Shown one piece after another: positions 10,420-22,064 of a stretch of DNA of 64,000 nt. The stretch is from Lepiota brunneoincarnata (taxonomy: Eukaryota; Basidiomycota; Agaricomycetes; Agaricales; Agaricaceae): NCBI GenBank assembly GCA_023014365.1, contig JAEBUN010000005.1, positions 1,860,001 to 1,924,000 on the forward strand, given 5' to 3'. The position numbers were made by a program, and so were the translations under genes. Each line of letters begins with the position of its first letter. Position 1 is the first letter of the stretch. Below the pieces are notes generated by a model. It ran no database searches. It worked only from the letters and a program-made list of their open reading frames with translations, and was not told the origin of the DNA.

Positions 10420-13400
10420 CTACGACCAGAAGATGCACTGTTTTTCACGAGGAGGGTTTAGCTTGGCGTGCGTGGAACATTTGAAAGCCTTGGCAAACTC
10501 GGGTATATTTGATACGGTCCCATCAACCCGATATCGAGATGGTGAGTGGGGGTCTGTGCGGATGCGCTGGACCTGGACAGATCGTCAATACTGAATTCCT
10601 TCTCAACTGAAAATGATACGGACCGCCTCTTCGGATTTCATTGCGCGAGCCCAGATACGTCCGAAGGAAATGAAGAAGAGTTGCTCCCTGCAAAGTGAGG
10701 TAGGCAAAATTGAGCGGGTGAGTATGAAAGATTACATACCTTGTATAATTCAACCCAGGCAGCAAATATTCGTTCCCAGCCTCCAGTGACCCATCATACT
10801 GTGCTTTCCACGCGCGGAAGGCTTGGATGAGACCCGTATCTCCAATATTTTCCCCAGATGTGCTGTTCCGTGGTAAGTCGGAGCAGATTGATAAGGAAGG
10901 ATCGACCCACAGATTTCCCTGTCGAAGTGCACGAAATTTGATGATCCAAATACTTTAAGGGATGGTAAGAACTTACGTTCACGTGTAATTTTCCGCCTTT
11001 TCCGTCATCGATAGTATATTCTGATTGAAACTTAGCATGCTCGTCGAACGTGTGGAGAGAAATCCCAAACCTGAGAACTGCTTGACAATGCAATCCTGCT
11101 TGAACCCGAAGCCTTCGCTGGTTGAATTAGTCCACCATTCTTCTAACTTGCCTTCTTGATTATACAATCGACCTGCCGAGTCAAAGGCGTGCTACCAGGA
11201 AAAGCTATAATAAATGGATCAAGTCCCAAAGAATTGGCGCTCACGGTCAACTCATGTGAAGCCACGTGACCGAATGCGCCATATGATAGATAATTGGGCC
11301 TAACAATACCAAGTCAACTCAAATGACAAGATGGAGAGTATTTCATTAAACATACCACTCTTGTGAGAAGAAAGGAGGCTGAAGGATGCCGGCAGGAAAT
11401 ACAATCTGTGCGAGAGTGAGACACTGACCAAGGTTGTCCACATTGGGCGTTACCTCATTGGCAGGTGGGTTGAAGTAAGCGTTGACCGTAGAAGGCCACA
11501 TCTCCCATGACTCCCGATCTCTCGTCTTACCAAGCAAGAGCCACGTCTTGAAAATGTCGCTAGATCTGGTAGACAAGCATTAAGTACCCCAGGGGTCATG
11601 AAACTAACAGAACCACCAACTTGGCACGCAGCATGTTGTCGAAGAAAGTGGTTTGATCGATTCTGACCGTGCTATAATATCTAGCAATGGATCGGGAGCT
11701 CTGCGTGTCTGGGGAGGAAGGATATCCAACTTTGACACGGATAGCATCGGCCTATCTCGTTGTAAGCTTTCACATGCATGAAAAAGTGACAATCACCTGC
11801 CTTTTCCGCAGCAGCCTTAGCCGATTCTTCATCCATCCAATCAACGCGAGGAAGCGATGCCTTGAATGATTTGACAATATCCGTGATAATTCTCGTCCCT
11901 TTCTTTCTCGACTCGCCTCCGAATGTTTCATTGACGAAATATCTTCCGGCGGCGAAACCGAGAGTTTCTTCGACTCTACCAACACAATACTCACCACGGT
12001 CACCAACTGCACCCTTCTTGATACCAGTTAATGCCTCCACAAGTGCTCTTTGAGCTTGCCAAGCAGCCGTATCCATGCCCAAATAAGGTGACAAGGCAAG
12101 AGCAGCCCTCATCACGAGGTATGCTTCAATGACATCATCGGGTGTATCATCCAAAATTTCCCCCAACGCTTTCGCATATGCAGGATACGTCACGATAATG
12201 CGGTCGGGAAAGCTTCGAGGAGTAAATGAGGCCAAGTACGCGCCGAAATCGATCTGAGGCAAAGCACCAAAGAGCTTCGAGGACGGGATGGGATTATATG
12301 TTGCGATTGGATCCTGAAGCAATACATCTCTGGAGAAGATTTCGTCAATTATCCTTTACAACCTCATTAGACACTTACAGATCAAGACTAGCCTCTGCCA
12401 TCTTGCTCTCGAATCTGACCACTTTTTTTGCTAGTTTGCGAATGTCCGTACGCTTATTTGGGGGCTGGTCTCCGTCATCGTCACCCCCACCATTGCCATC
12501 GTCATCCCAAGGTGGCCAAGGCCAGGGAGGCCACATAACACCCGCCTTATCCTTCTCAGAGAAGCTCACTTGTTTGTCATCATTGGCAACCACCATTTCA
12601 ACCTGGTCATCGCCCTCATCTACACTGTCATCCAGGATGGTTAGAAGGCGCTCAACAACACCCTGGTAGACCTTTATGACTGAATTTTCTTGATAATACT
12701 CCTGAACAAATGTCACCACCATCCCAAAACAGAACACCGGAATTGATTGACCTTTGACGGGAGACCAAAATCCGGTTGACTGAACCATAGCACCATACGA
12801 TTTGGGTCAACACCAACGTCGCCTTCGATATCAAAAGCAAAGAGAGAACCGATGCCTAAAGTCGGATTCGATCAGTCCAGTATAAGCTGCACACCACCCC
12901 CAATGCTATGATCCATACCCCGAGAGTGGATGAACGCAAGCGCGGCAGTCAAGCCCTTCAACTCCTCCTTATCTCGATCCGTGGTGATGTCCGTATCTTC
13001 CCCCCTGAAGAGCTTTCGGACGGTTCGAACGAGATGTTCTAACGGAGCGCTTCCTATCTCATTTAGCCGCTCCTCGTCGAGGCAAGAAGAGTACATGTCT
13101 CGGAGCTTCTGCAAAATCTCCTTGTCATAAGAATCCTGGACTGGAAATAGGAAAGAATTGTCGGAACTGAGAATATTTCGAATGACTTCTCGGTTTTGTT
13201 GAGCCAGCGCTTCAAAATTGCCAAAGTTACTCTTGTCAGCGGGCAAGGGGTGAGCTTTCAACCATCCATTGTCTGCAGTGATTTGAGAGTCGTGCCGGAA
13301 GATGCAGCAATTTCATACACTCACTGACGTATTCGTAGAAGTTCTCACAGGGGTCCTGGGTGGTATCCAAGGAGGAAAGAATGGCTGAGGACAAGACGAT

Positions 13401-14025
13401 GCAATGTGGCTTCATGCACACTCCCTAAGGTTCGTATGTATGTGGGTCCACATGAACGATGCAGTGCTATAAATCGGTTACAGACTCACATTATCTGGGT
13501 CTCCAGTTGGAACAGGAACAGGATTTGGGTTTGTCTCCGTTGTTGTGGTGGTCGTTGCTGTAGTGGTCGTCACTGTTCCAACTTTGGTCGTTGACACAGT
13601 TTTTGTCTCTGGGACAGTCGCAGTCAAAGTGGTCGTTACGATAGTCCCAGGTGAAGACCGATACTTGGTTGTGGTCAAGATACGGGTAACAGTTGTGTCT
13701 GGATTACGGCCACGCTCAAGGGTAAGCCTGTGTTGCGCACCAGCAAACAAACCGATGAAAATCTGTCCAATCTCAAGTTTACAGAGCCCAAATATGCATA
13801 GGCTAGGAAACACACCGAGCTAACGAGAAGCAGCGCCAGTGCCAGTATAAGGAGAATCTTGGTGAGCGGTGTAAGTGGTTCTTGCGCGACGGCATTGATA
13901 CGGTCTGAGAACGTGGTATGTTGGGTCTCTCCTCGGCTTCCTCCATCTCCCTCTGGGTCCCGCAACAGCGACGCTCCCTCTACACCCATGCCGACCATGA
14001 GTACAGGATTTACACGCGCATACAT
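10420..14025 (-). CDS. M13-family (neprilysin/ECE-like) zinc metallopeptidase
   Basis: A type II membrane peptidase expected to act on peptides at the cell surface or in the secretory path. After a short cytosolic tail comes one membrane segment ([20 protein letters not shown], joined over an intron at about 13767-13819), then a Thr-rich stalk. M13 landmarks follow in order: [28 protein letters not shown], the zinc motif HELTH (split by intron 11192-11244), GENIGDTG with the third ligand Glu, FRVDGTV-like [15 protein letters not shown], and the C-terminal CIFW. About a dozen short introns are needed. Odd: a low-complexity Trp/Pro then Asp/Gly insert ([17 protein letters not shown], about 12475-12535). 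The start is uncertain between ATGs at 14025, 13998 and 13989. Confidence 0.87.
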
Positions 14026-14293
14026 GGCGGGTCTCACGCACCGTGATCTGTGGAAGACCGAGGTTCTCTGTCCGTCATGTTGACGAACGTACTTCTGGAC
14101 CAGTACTGTGTTCAAGGAAACGAGGCCGTCGCTGCTTGTATGGATAGGGCAAGAAAATTCCAGCCTCAATGTTGAGGTGAGGACGCCACACGGTGACAAG
14201 ATGCGCGCCTTACAGGAGGGTCACACCCGAGACGTCATTGCCGAGTACTCAATTGCCCTCACAGCCACCGTCTGTAGATCAAATTCTATTTTA

Positions 14294-16413
14294 TCAGTCC
14301 TTGCATGCATGATACACAATCCGGCTTGAAATCAGACAACCAACACCCGAAATAAATGTCAAGACCAAAACCCAGGAGTTTCCACCGAGAACCCCATACT
14401 GGTGGGACACGACATATAACGAACTGTGGTATCGGTTTAGTCCCCAGCACCTTGAAAGCTCCCGGACTATTACCTGGCAAGAGCGGGACTGAAAGACCGG
14501 GCCAAACAGATCGAAAATTGCATCAATCCATATGTGGCCCCCAATGCAGCTGGGCTTGGAACAAAGGCTTTGACCAACAGCATGTTGATCCTATGCGGGT
14601 ATTTAAAGCGCCTCAGATTTATTTGTCAAGTACGAAACGACTCACGAGAAACCCAAAGATGCCACCCTGACGACAGTCAACAAAACCCCAATTCCAATCC
14701 ATAACATAGTCACCGTTAACCGGCCGAGTTGACCCGTTTGATGATTCAGCCCCATCCTTGCGATAACATTCAAGATCGGCATGGCGAGTAAGGGGACAGG
14801 CCAGAGCGCCATCCCAAAGTGGTACAGATGCGCATGGTTGAAGCGGACGAGGATTTTGGGCATGACTGCCGCTTGAAGCAACGCCGCGCCTACCCCAGAG
14901 ATCGCAAGTGCATATCCAATTTCTTGTGGCTGGTCCTCGACTCAGCACTGGAACAGGGAAACGTGAGATACGGGACCCACCGAGAAGCCTAGGCCACCGT
15001 CTTGTATTGGAGAATAACAGAAAAGAACGAATATGATCTCGAAAGCGGTCGATATAAAGCTCAGTGCGCACGCAGAAGCACAAATCGCTCGGATGATTGG
15101 TATGCTTAAGAGTTGCTTCACGTCGAACCTCTTCTCAATGATGGGTTCAGATCTCTGGACTTTGCGATAGCCCGCGGCCCCATAACACTTCCTGCCCGGG
15201 ATGCCGCCGGAACCTCTTTCCTTCTTCCCCAAAGTCTGTCGGGGAGACGAATGCAGTCAGCCGTTGCCACCTGGGCACTAGGCAGAAAATTCCAGAAGTA
15301 CCTCTTCTAGGAAAAAATAGCACGAGATGAAACCAATAGCACTAAAACTCGCGATGACGCAACACGGCAGAAAGTATGGGTATTGTCTGAAGAACGGATA
15401 ATTAAAGAACACGGAGAGCCTGTTTGCAGGCCTGGACAGGCCGCCCCCTACGATAGGCCTAGAAACGCAGAGGAAATAGAGTCAGCATTATGAAGTGGCG
15501 CAACAAGAGCAGCGATCTAGAAGTGAAATGGAAGATACATGGCAGAAGATGTCCATCAAACGACATCGATCTCGGGTGGGGACTTACCCTACAATGGCGC
15601 CAATCGGCCAGAAGACCCCGAATAGCGGGAATGCAAAGGCTTGATTGCTTGAATCGGTGATTTCGCATAACACAGAGGGGATAACTGCTACATTTCCCGA
15701 AAATAGACCCGCTAATTCGGAAAGTCAGAAGTCAGTATTGCGGAACCGTTTATTGCTCGACCAAGCTATTTCAAGACACGAGTCCGATGTCGCAGGTGCC
15801 GGCTGGTTATAGCCAAGTGTAAGGAGTAGGGGGGGAGTACTTACCGAGAATTCTCGAGATCAAGATACCATTGAAATCCTGCGATAACCCAAAGACCAAC
15901 GTCGTAACAGTTAAACCGGCAGCTCCCGCCAGGATTACTGGGCGTCGGCCAGCAGTGTCTAGAAGCGCCGGATCAGTCGCGGCAATCACCACTCCCCAAA
16001 TAGGCGCTTACATACCAGAAAGGACACCCCATGGATACATGGCGACTAGCTGAGCAATTGCAAAAACGCTTTCCTAGTCGTATATCAACCGACGCATGTC
16101 CAAATCTACAGAACGAAACACATACCACCAATCCGCTGTAGTAACCGATTTGCATTGGGTCTTGTGTGACACCCAAGCTTTCGACAAGCTCGTTGATGTA
16201 AGGAAATATTTGCGAGTAGTTGAGGGGATCTAACATCCGCAAGATGCATAGGATGCTGAATTGCAGCTTCGGTAATGGGGTCTGCCCATTTTCAAGGAGG
16301 GTCTGAGCTTCAGCGTCGGTGTCTGAGCCCTCCGCCACAGGGTCCGTGCTGCGAAGCAGCGAGTCCCCACCACTTGACCGTGTTGAGGCGCTCATGCCGG
16401 CATTTTGAACCAT
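14294..16413 (-). CDS. MFS transporter, DHA1-like (copy 1)
   Basis: A multi-spanning plasma-membrane or vacuolar permease of the major facilitator superfamily; the substrate cannot be read from sequence. After a polar N-terminus comes PLPKLQFSILCILRMLDPLNYSQ-type sequence opening TM1, the signature DTAGRRPVIL after TM2, then GLFSGNVAVIPSV, DSSNQAFAFPLFGVFWPIGA and PIVGGGL. The C-terminal half includes NMLLVKAFVPSPAALGATYG and ends LISSRIVYHACKD. I join about eight exons with canonical introns; no frame break was found. It shares its plan with the transporter at 22065-24135. Start at 16413 or at the second Met, 16395. Confidence 0.85.
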
Positions 16414-17005
16414 ATTTTTCGGCCCGTGGGTTCACAAGGACGCAGCACTGCTCAAGAATCCATTGGGTATATATACATTCCACCCCACTCCAGGAAGTGG
16501 GGGTACAACGAGGCCTGTGCGCAGGGAAAGGATACTGTGGTCGATTTAGAAGCATCTCAATGGGCGGTGTTTACATACTAGAGCAGGCTATCATAGGTGA
16601 AGGATCCCTCCTTGACTGATGTGAAATTTACGTTGAGGTTATTTGCGTAAGCCTAGAGGAATGAAAAATCATGGGCGATGGCTGAGAGATAAACATGAGG
16701 CTTGAGTGTCGAAATTTGAGTTTTACCACATCGCAGTACGATGCGGGTCGGCCCTCCTGACCATGTTTTCCTTGAAAAATCACATTCAGAGACCCCCAGT
16801 TGTCATTGTCAAGATGATTCCATCGCAGGTGCACCCTTAACGAAGAACATCAGAGAAAAGCCAAGCCAGTAAGGGGTTTCTGACAAGTCAAGTTTATATC
16901 CATCTAAGAACAGGAATCAATGGAAAGGAAGCCCCACGATAGTGACAGCCAATTGACTGACTTACACACCACGTCCAACCAACACCCTAAGCATATCGGA
17001 ATTAA
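16414..17005. other. Intergenic region, no gene seen
   Basis: It lies between the 5' end of the MFS gene and the 3' end of the AlkB-type gene, both on the minus strand. Short open frames occur on both strands but none carries a recognisable motif or a plausible splice partner. It presumably holds the MFS promoter and the AlkB 3' untranslated region. Confidence 0.4.
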
Positions 17006-18792
17006 TTAACAAGATACATCCTCATCCCCTTTGTTCGGCGCTACGGATTGTTCAAGGCGCCCCAAGTCCCCCACACAAGGGCCGCGGCCTTCCCTTTTCA
17101 TATCCATGACTTTCCAGAACTTACACCCTTTTCCGTTGTTCTGGGCACCCGCATAACAAGACCACCAATACCTGTCTGTTTCCCCGTCGGTCCTATTTTT
17201 CATATCCGGTCGTAGAATCGTTGGGACATCGCAATCACACTTGGGGATGCTTTGAGGACGGAAGTCAGGTCTGTAAAAGCGAAAGGTGATGTTGATTCTA
17301 CATTTGGACGGTGGATAAGCGTGGGGTTCGGTTCCGGATGTGAGTGGAGATGACGCCGCCTCGCCTTGGGTGGCGATATCAGGGGATATAGAAGGGCGGA
17401 ACATGTCGATCGTGGGTTGGGGTGGGATGGAATGCTTGAACCTTTCTTGACATGAAGCGTGCATGATGATCAGCTGTACTCGTCAGTTTTGGGGAAAGAA
17501 CATTCGGGGCCGTATCAAGTTAATGTTGTAAATACAGAAATCAAAACCCTTGTGTAGGGAAACGAACGCACCGAATTATGGGGCAAGGGAATGTTAAAGG
17601 TCCTTGCTTGGCGTGTGGCAGCTTGATCGGTAGGGATCACCTCACGCAGTCGGAACACCCTCGTGGTACCTAAGTCCATTAAATAGGAACAAAGAAATCA
17701 GCTAAAAAACATTCTTGTCCACATAGTGAATTAGGCTCTACCGAGGCTTAACGAGGCAATGGTTGGATAAGGGCCCAGATATGTAAGCTGATCAGAATGA
17801 AACCCGACACTCTCTTTTGCACCTTCATAGCAATTAGACGCAGCGACATTCGCTCTCCATATTGGGTTGTCAGAGTTCGATTGTTTTTGATTTTCGCCGT
17901 ACTCCAACTGATAACGTGTTCGCTTCCCAAGTTCTTCGCTAACAACCTTCTCTATGATTTTGCACGCCTGCTCCATTTCTGGCGGAAATGACTTCGGAGC
18001 GTCCGTCATTCGCCCATTATACCTGAGAACAGAGGGTAAGATGCCAATAATTCGATAGACACTGTTACCATATGATTGGGCCAGCCCCTGAAAACCACGC
18101 GTCAAAGAAAGTGTCACATACCAAAATCGCGCAGCCTCCTGCCATTCAGCAGCATCACGTCCATCCCCTGACTCGTTGTCCTTCGTTCTTGCATAGAAGG
18201 ATGTTCGATGGGGACTCTCTACGACTCTATCAAACAGCCACCACTTGTTGCGTGCCCAACCCTCGGAGGCTTCTACCATGGTATAGAAGAGCTGGCAGGC
18301 AAGCTCGGGAGGAAGGACAGACAAATGGAGAGTGCATGGCGTGTGTGTGGCAACCATCGAGGGATTTGTGAGTGTGAGTGGCGGCAAATTTCTAAGTTTA
18401 CGTTTGGCTCCGTCTGGAGGTGGTGGTGGGCGTAATACTTTCATGAGATCCAAGGCCTGGCCGGACTGGGACTTGGAATCCGGCCTGGCAAAGGAATAAG
18501 AGCTGGAACCAGGCGTGGGTGCCTCCTCGGTCTGCGTCAGGTCCATTGCGTTCGCGTTCGATCCTTTCACTTTCTTGAGCCAGCCATCGAGATTTGAGCT
18601 CTTCCTCTTCTTCTGATTCCCACTTGTACGGGAACAACTGGTCGTGTTGGTGTTCAAAATTTTAGCAGCGTGCTGGACATCACCGTCCGCGAGGACAAGG
18701 GCTTCAAGGATAGTTTCATGGCTGGGAGTGACGTTGAGCAAACTCGAGACCAGAGCAATGAGTGTCTCTGTGTCGTTGTGGTTGTTGTCCAT
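17006..18792 (-). CDS. AlkB-like Fe(II)/2-oxoglutarate dioxygenase with CUE-like and GRF zinc-finger domains
   Basis: Members of the ALKBH2/3 group oxidatively remove alkyl groups from nucleic-acid bases. Three modules are visible. Residues about 8-47 form a CUE/UBA-like helix bundle (ETILEALVLADGDVQHAAKI). The dioxygenase core has iron ligands His332 and Asp334 in GFHSDQLTYLGPYP, a second His in RFKHSIPPQ and the 2OG-binding RINITFRFYRP. A C-terminal GRF finger follows: CDCDVPTILRPDMKNR, then YWWSCYAGAQNNGKGCKFW. Two introns join the parts: one across SLG|TTRVFRLRE (about 17664-17739) and one of about 97 nt before LIIMHASC. The KKRKSSNLDGWLKK segment resembles PCNA-type docking motifs, but that is inference. 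Role as a repair or RNA-demethylating enzyme is inferred from the family. Confidence 0.85.
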
Positions 18793-19096
18793 GCTTTGCG
18801 CACTACTGATGGCAGACTGGACGATCGTCGTGATCAGTTAAGGCTCAAGCTCATATCACAAAGTGCTGTTGAATCAATTCCTACCACTCCCTCTTCATGG
18901 CTCCTTCCCTATCAGCGAGCGCAATTGCACCTCAGCTTCCCATGCACCAAGGCTCTGGCTTCGGAGGAGCCAGAGGCAACACAAGGCTATCCAGTAGACT
19001 GTCGCTCAAAGCGCGTTTATTTTCTTTCATAATTTCATGACTTTCGTTCTCATTCGTGCTGTATAGAAACTCCCCCTGCTAATTCCTTGTCTTGCC
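18793..19096. other. Divergent intergenic region AlkB-type gene / M24 peptidase
   Basis: About 300 bp between divergently transcribed genes. No coding exon or RNA gene is evident; it should contain both promoters. Confidence 0.4.
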
Positions 19097-20693
19097 TTGC
19101 TCCTTTATTTCAAATATTATTCGTTTACAGCTGCACGCTCCTATCTCTCTAGCGTCAGGAGCACATTCATGCTCCCGGCCACTCAGGCTCCTAGACATCC
19201 ATGTGTGTCTGTTACCCCGCCTATTTCCAACTCTGAATATATTACTCGCCAAACTCGCCTCGCAGAGATCCTCCAGAACCTCAACGGGGCAGCTTACATA
19301 GCCGAACCAGGTGCACAAACCCAGTTCTTTGCCAATTTCTCCAGCGTAAACTGGAAGCTCTCCGAAAGACCTCTACTGGTCATCGTCACTACGCAAAGGG
19401 ACGAAGGGGATGGCGATGTCAAGGCCAAGATTTCCCTGTTGACGCCAAAATTTGAAGCTACACGAGCGAAGCTACTCCCTATTCCGTTTGTATCGGAATA
19501 CATAGAATGGGCGGAGGAAGACGATCCATATGCTATTGCTGTGGAGACCCTGGGCCTAACTTCTTCCAAGCATTCCGACTCGTCTCCGAGAAGGGTATAT
19601 ATCGACAACAGTGCTAGACACTTCCACTATGACGGCTTCCAGCGTGCCACTGCAGGCTCTGGTATGACCGTCGCCTCTGCGCCCAAAGAAATCAACCAAT
19701 TGAGAGAGAAGAAGTCAGAGACGGAAATCGAAATCCTCAAGTGCACCAACGAGGTGGGTCGTCACCGACCCTCCACAATCTGAAATCACAACCTCTCACC
19801 ACGTTCAGGCGACCCTCCTCGCCATTCGTCACGTTCATGGGAAAATGTACATTGGAATGCACGAGTCCGAAGCACGGAGTATGATGTCAACGGCTCTTAC
19901 CGAAGGTGGCTTGTCCTCAGGCGGATGCCTTACTCTCTTCGGAGGTCTGTGCAATCTTCATCATGCTTTCAAGTTCAACACTTGATTCAGACTCGACAAT
20001 ACCGGGAAACAGAGAATGCTGCACTACCTCATGGCAGTGGTACGGACAGGGTCCTCGAGCCTCCAGACTTTGCCCTCTTCGACTGTACGGCGACTCTCCA
20101 CGGATATTGGAGTGACATAACTCGGGTACGCACCACCACTCGTATGTCGGAGACTTGAGCTGCATATGTCGTATACACAGACTGTCGCCCTACCCTCGTC
20201 CCAAATCACACCTTCCCGACTCGACAAATGGTACGCGGTCCGCCGCGCCCAAATGAACGCCATCCTCGCCGCCCGAGGCAATGTCACCGCGCGTACTGTT
20301 GACGAAGTTGCGCGCTCAACTCTGCGCAACTTTGGCGGCCTCGATAAGTATTTTACCCATCGTTTGGGCCATGGTAATATTCCTATCGCTTAATCTGTCC
20401 CTTGGTGAACGAATCTCCCGACCTAGGTATAGGCCTTGAAGGCCACGAGCCACCCTATCTCAATGGAGGCAGTGAAGATACAATCCATCCCGGACACACG
20501 TTCTCGAATGAACCTGGGGTTTACATCGAAGGAGAGGTATGTGGAGCTACATCTTATCTTCATCAAGGATGAGGCTCAAAGCTACCAGGTCGGAATACGT
20601 TTAGAAGACTGCTTCTTCATTAATAGTCGAGGGGAGGCTGTATACCTCACAGCAGGAGTCGGTGGACCAAGCCTATCTCCCCACAAACCTTAG
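19097..20693 (+). CDS. Xaa-Pro dipeptidase/aminopeptidase, peptidase M24
   Basis: A pita-bread metallopeptidase that cleaves before or after proline in small peptides. Metal ligands of the M24 fold are all visible: Asp in ALFDCTATLHGYWSDITR (two Asp), His in THRLGHGIGLEGHEPPY, Glu in FSNEPGVYIEGE and Glu in GIRLEDCFF. Introns inferred: 19754-19808, 19945-20012, 20126-20180, 20374-20426, 20537-20588, all GT..AG. The N-terminal creatinase-like domain is present (QTQFFANFSSVNWKLSERP). The start is uncertain: ATG 19097 gives a 23-residue extension before a second ATG at 19166. Confidence 0.88.
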
Positions 20694-21130
20694 GTAACTA
20701 ATCATATGTATAAGTAGTCAAAGATATTTTCATCGATACGGTATTGGGTGTACATCCAAGCTACATACCAGAAACTTGTCAATCTGCTGTTATCCAATAT
20801 ATTAACGGCCAATGGTCAACAGAAAGGGGACGAGAAAGGGAGCAACAAAACAAGGAGAGGGGCCTGCGAAAAGGGCAAAAGGAAATGGTATACAATAAAC
20901 AATTATTTCGGAGGGGGATACTACCAAAGACAAAAGAAAAAGAAAGGAAGAAAAAAAAAAAAAAGACAAAAAAGGTCGAGATACAGGAGCACTAACACTT
21001 GATATACCGAGACAGGTGTTCAAAAGATCCATCATAGATATAATGCGATATACATGGGGATGCAAATGTATGAAAGTATGGAGTGGAAGGTATGCTATGA
21101 TGCTGTATGGATGCACGAATGATGCGCGGA
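20694..21130. other. Convergent 3' region, purine-rich
   Basis: It separates the 3' ends of the M24 gene and the unknown gene to the right. Bases about 20820-20985 are strongly A/G-rich, with an A-run near 20950-20963. Frames open across it encode only Lys/Arg/Glu low complexity and are not credible genes. Confidence 0.4.
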
Positions 21131-21979
21131 TTAGTGGAGATCAAGCAGCTCATCCGGAGTAGGGGTTGGAAGGGGTATGGCGGAGGGAGAAAGTGGAACG
21201 ACAGGGGTAGGAGATTGAGCAGCCACATGGCGAAGGAAAGGATTACGGGTATGGGTGCGCGATATAGGGGAGGCTGGGCGCAAAAGTGTCATGAGTTGGA
21301 CGAAGAAGCGCGAGATCAAGATGTACACTCACACAGGACACCTGACGAGAACCAGCGGAATGAGGGGCCCTCTCCATCGGTAAATAAGTCATGACTGGCA
21401 AATCCATCGTTGTCAGGGGTCGTTGCGAGATCAGCAGGAGAGGAAGAGAGAGCATTGCGGCTGGGTTGAGTGGAACGAGTCGCATCTAAGTCTTCACCGT
21501 CGCTTTTTTGGGTAGAATAAGCCTCTATACGAGGGCGTGGTCTGAAGCTAAAGGAAGGACGTTCATAATGGAAAGTTGGGAGGGAATTAGCGCCTCGACG
21601 GCGAGGGGAGGTCGGTGGGAAGATGGACATGGAGGGACGAAGAATGGAGAGGAACTCCTCCAGAGCCTCGGATGGTAGTCCAGATCTGAGAGAGACCTGT
21701 GAGCACAGAGCAGGGGAGAGCGATTGGGGAGGGTGCTCACCGGGGAGAGGCGCGGGGAGATGGATCGGCAGAGAGCCTGGGGTCATCAATGTCTGGAGAG
21801 CGGTCGACGGCATCGGCCGGTGGGGAGAGGAGGCGGACAGGATTGGGACGGGCAAAGATGGAGTGGTGTGCAGTGGCGGTGAGGCGGACGGGGCGGGGCG
21901 CAACGAGGACGGGATTTTCGTGAATGAAGGACATGGCGATGTGGGCGGGAGAGACTGAAGAGATGAGCCGCAGGCTCAC
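21131..21979 (-). CDS. Unknown Ser/Pro/Arg-rich protein
   Basis: I do not recognise a family. Three exons join with canonical introns: the first ends in PSPRASPR and continues at SLRSGLPSEALEEFLSIL (intron about 21702-21751), the second ends in FRWFSSGVL and continues at SSPISRTHTRNPFL (intron about 21274-21337). The product, roughly 240 residues, is rich in Ser, Pro and Arg and mostly disordered in appearance, with one plausible helix (SEALEEFLSILRP). The C-terminus is Pro-rich, ending PDELLDLH. The start could be ATG 21979 or 21934. Clean splice phases support a real gene; no function can be stated. Confidence 0.5.
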
Positions 21980-22064
21980 AACAAAGACATCTATTTGGTC
22001 TTGTTGTGTCCTGACAAATATGACTCCGTGATGTCATTGTCACCTCTCTCTTAAGTTATATATC

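Noticed and set aside
13545..13823. 92-codon Val/Thr-rich plus frame
   Set aside because: Antisense image of the Thr-rich stalk of the M13 peptidase.
20744..21002. Plus frames in the A/G-rich tract
   Set aside because: Lys/Arg/Glu low complexity from a purine tract in the 3' region of the M24 gene.
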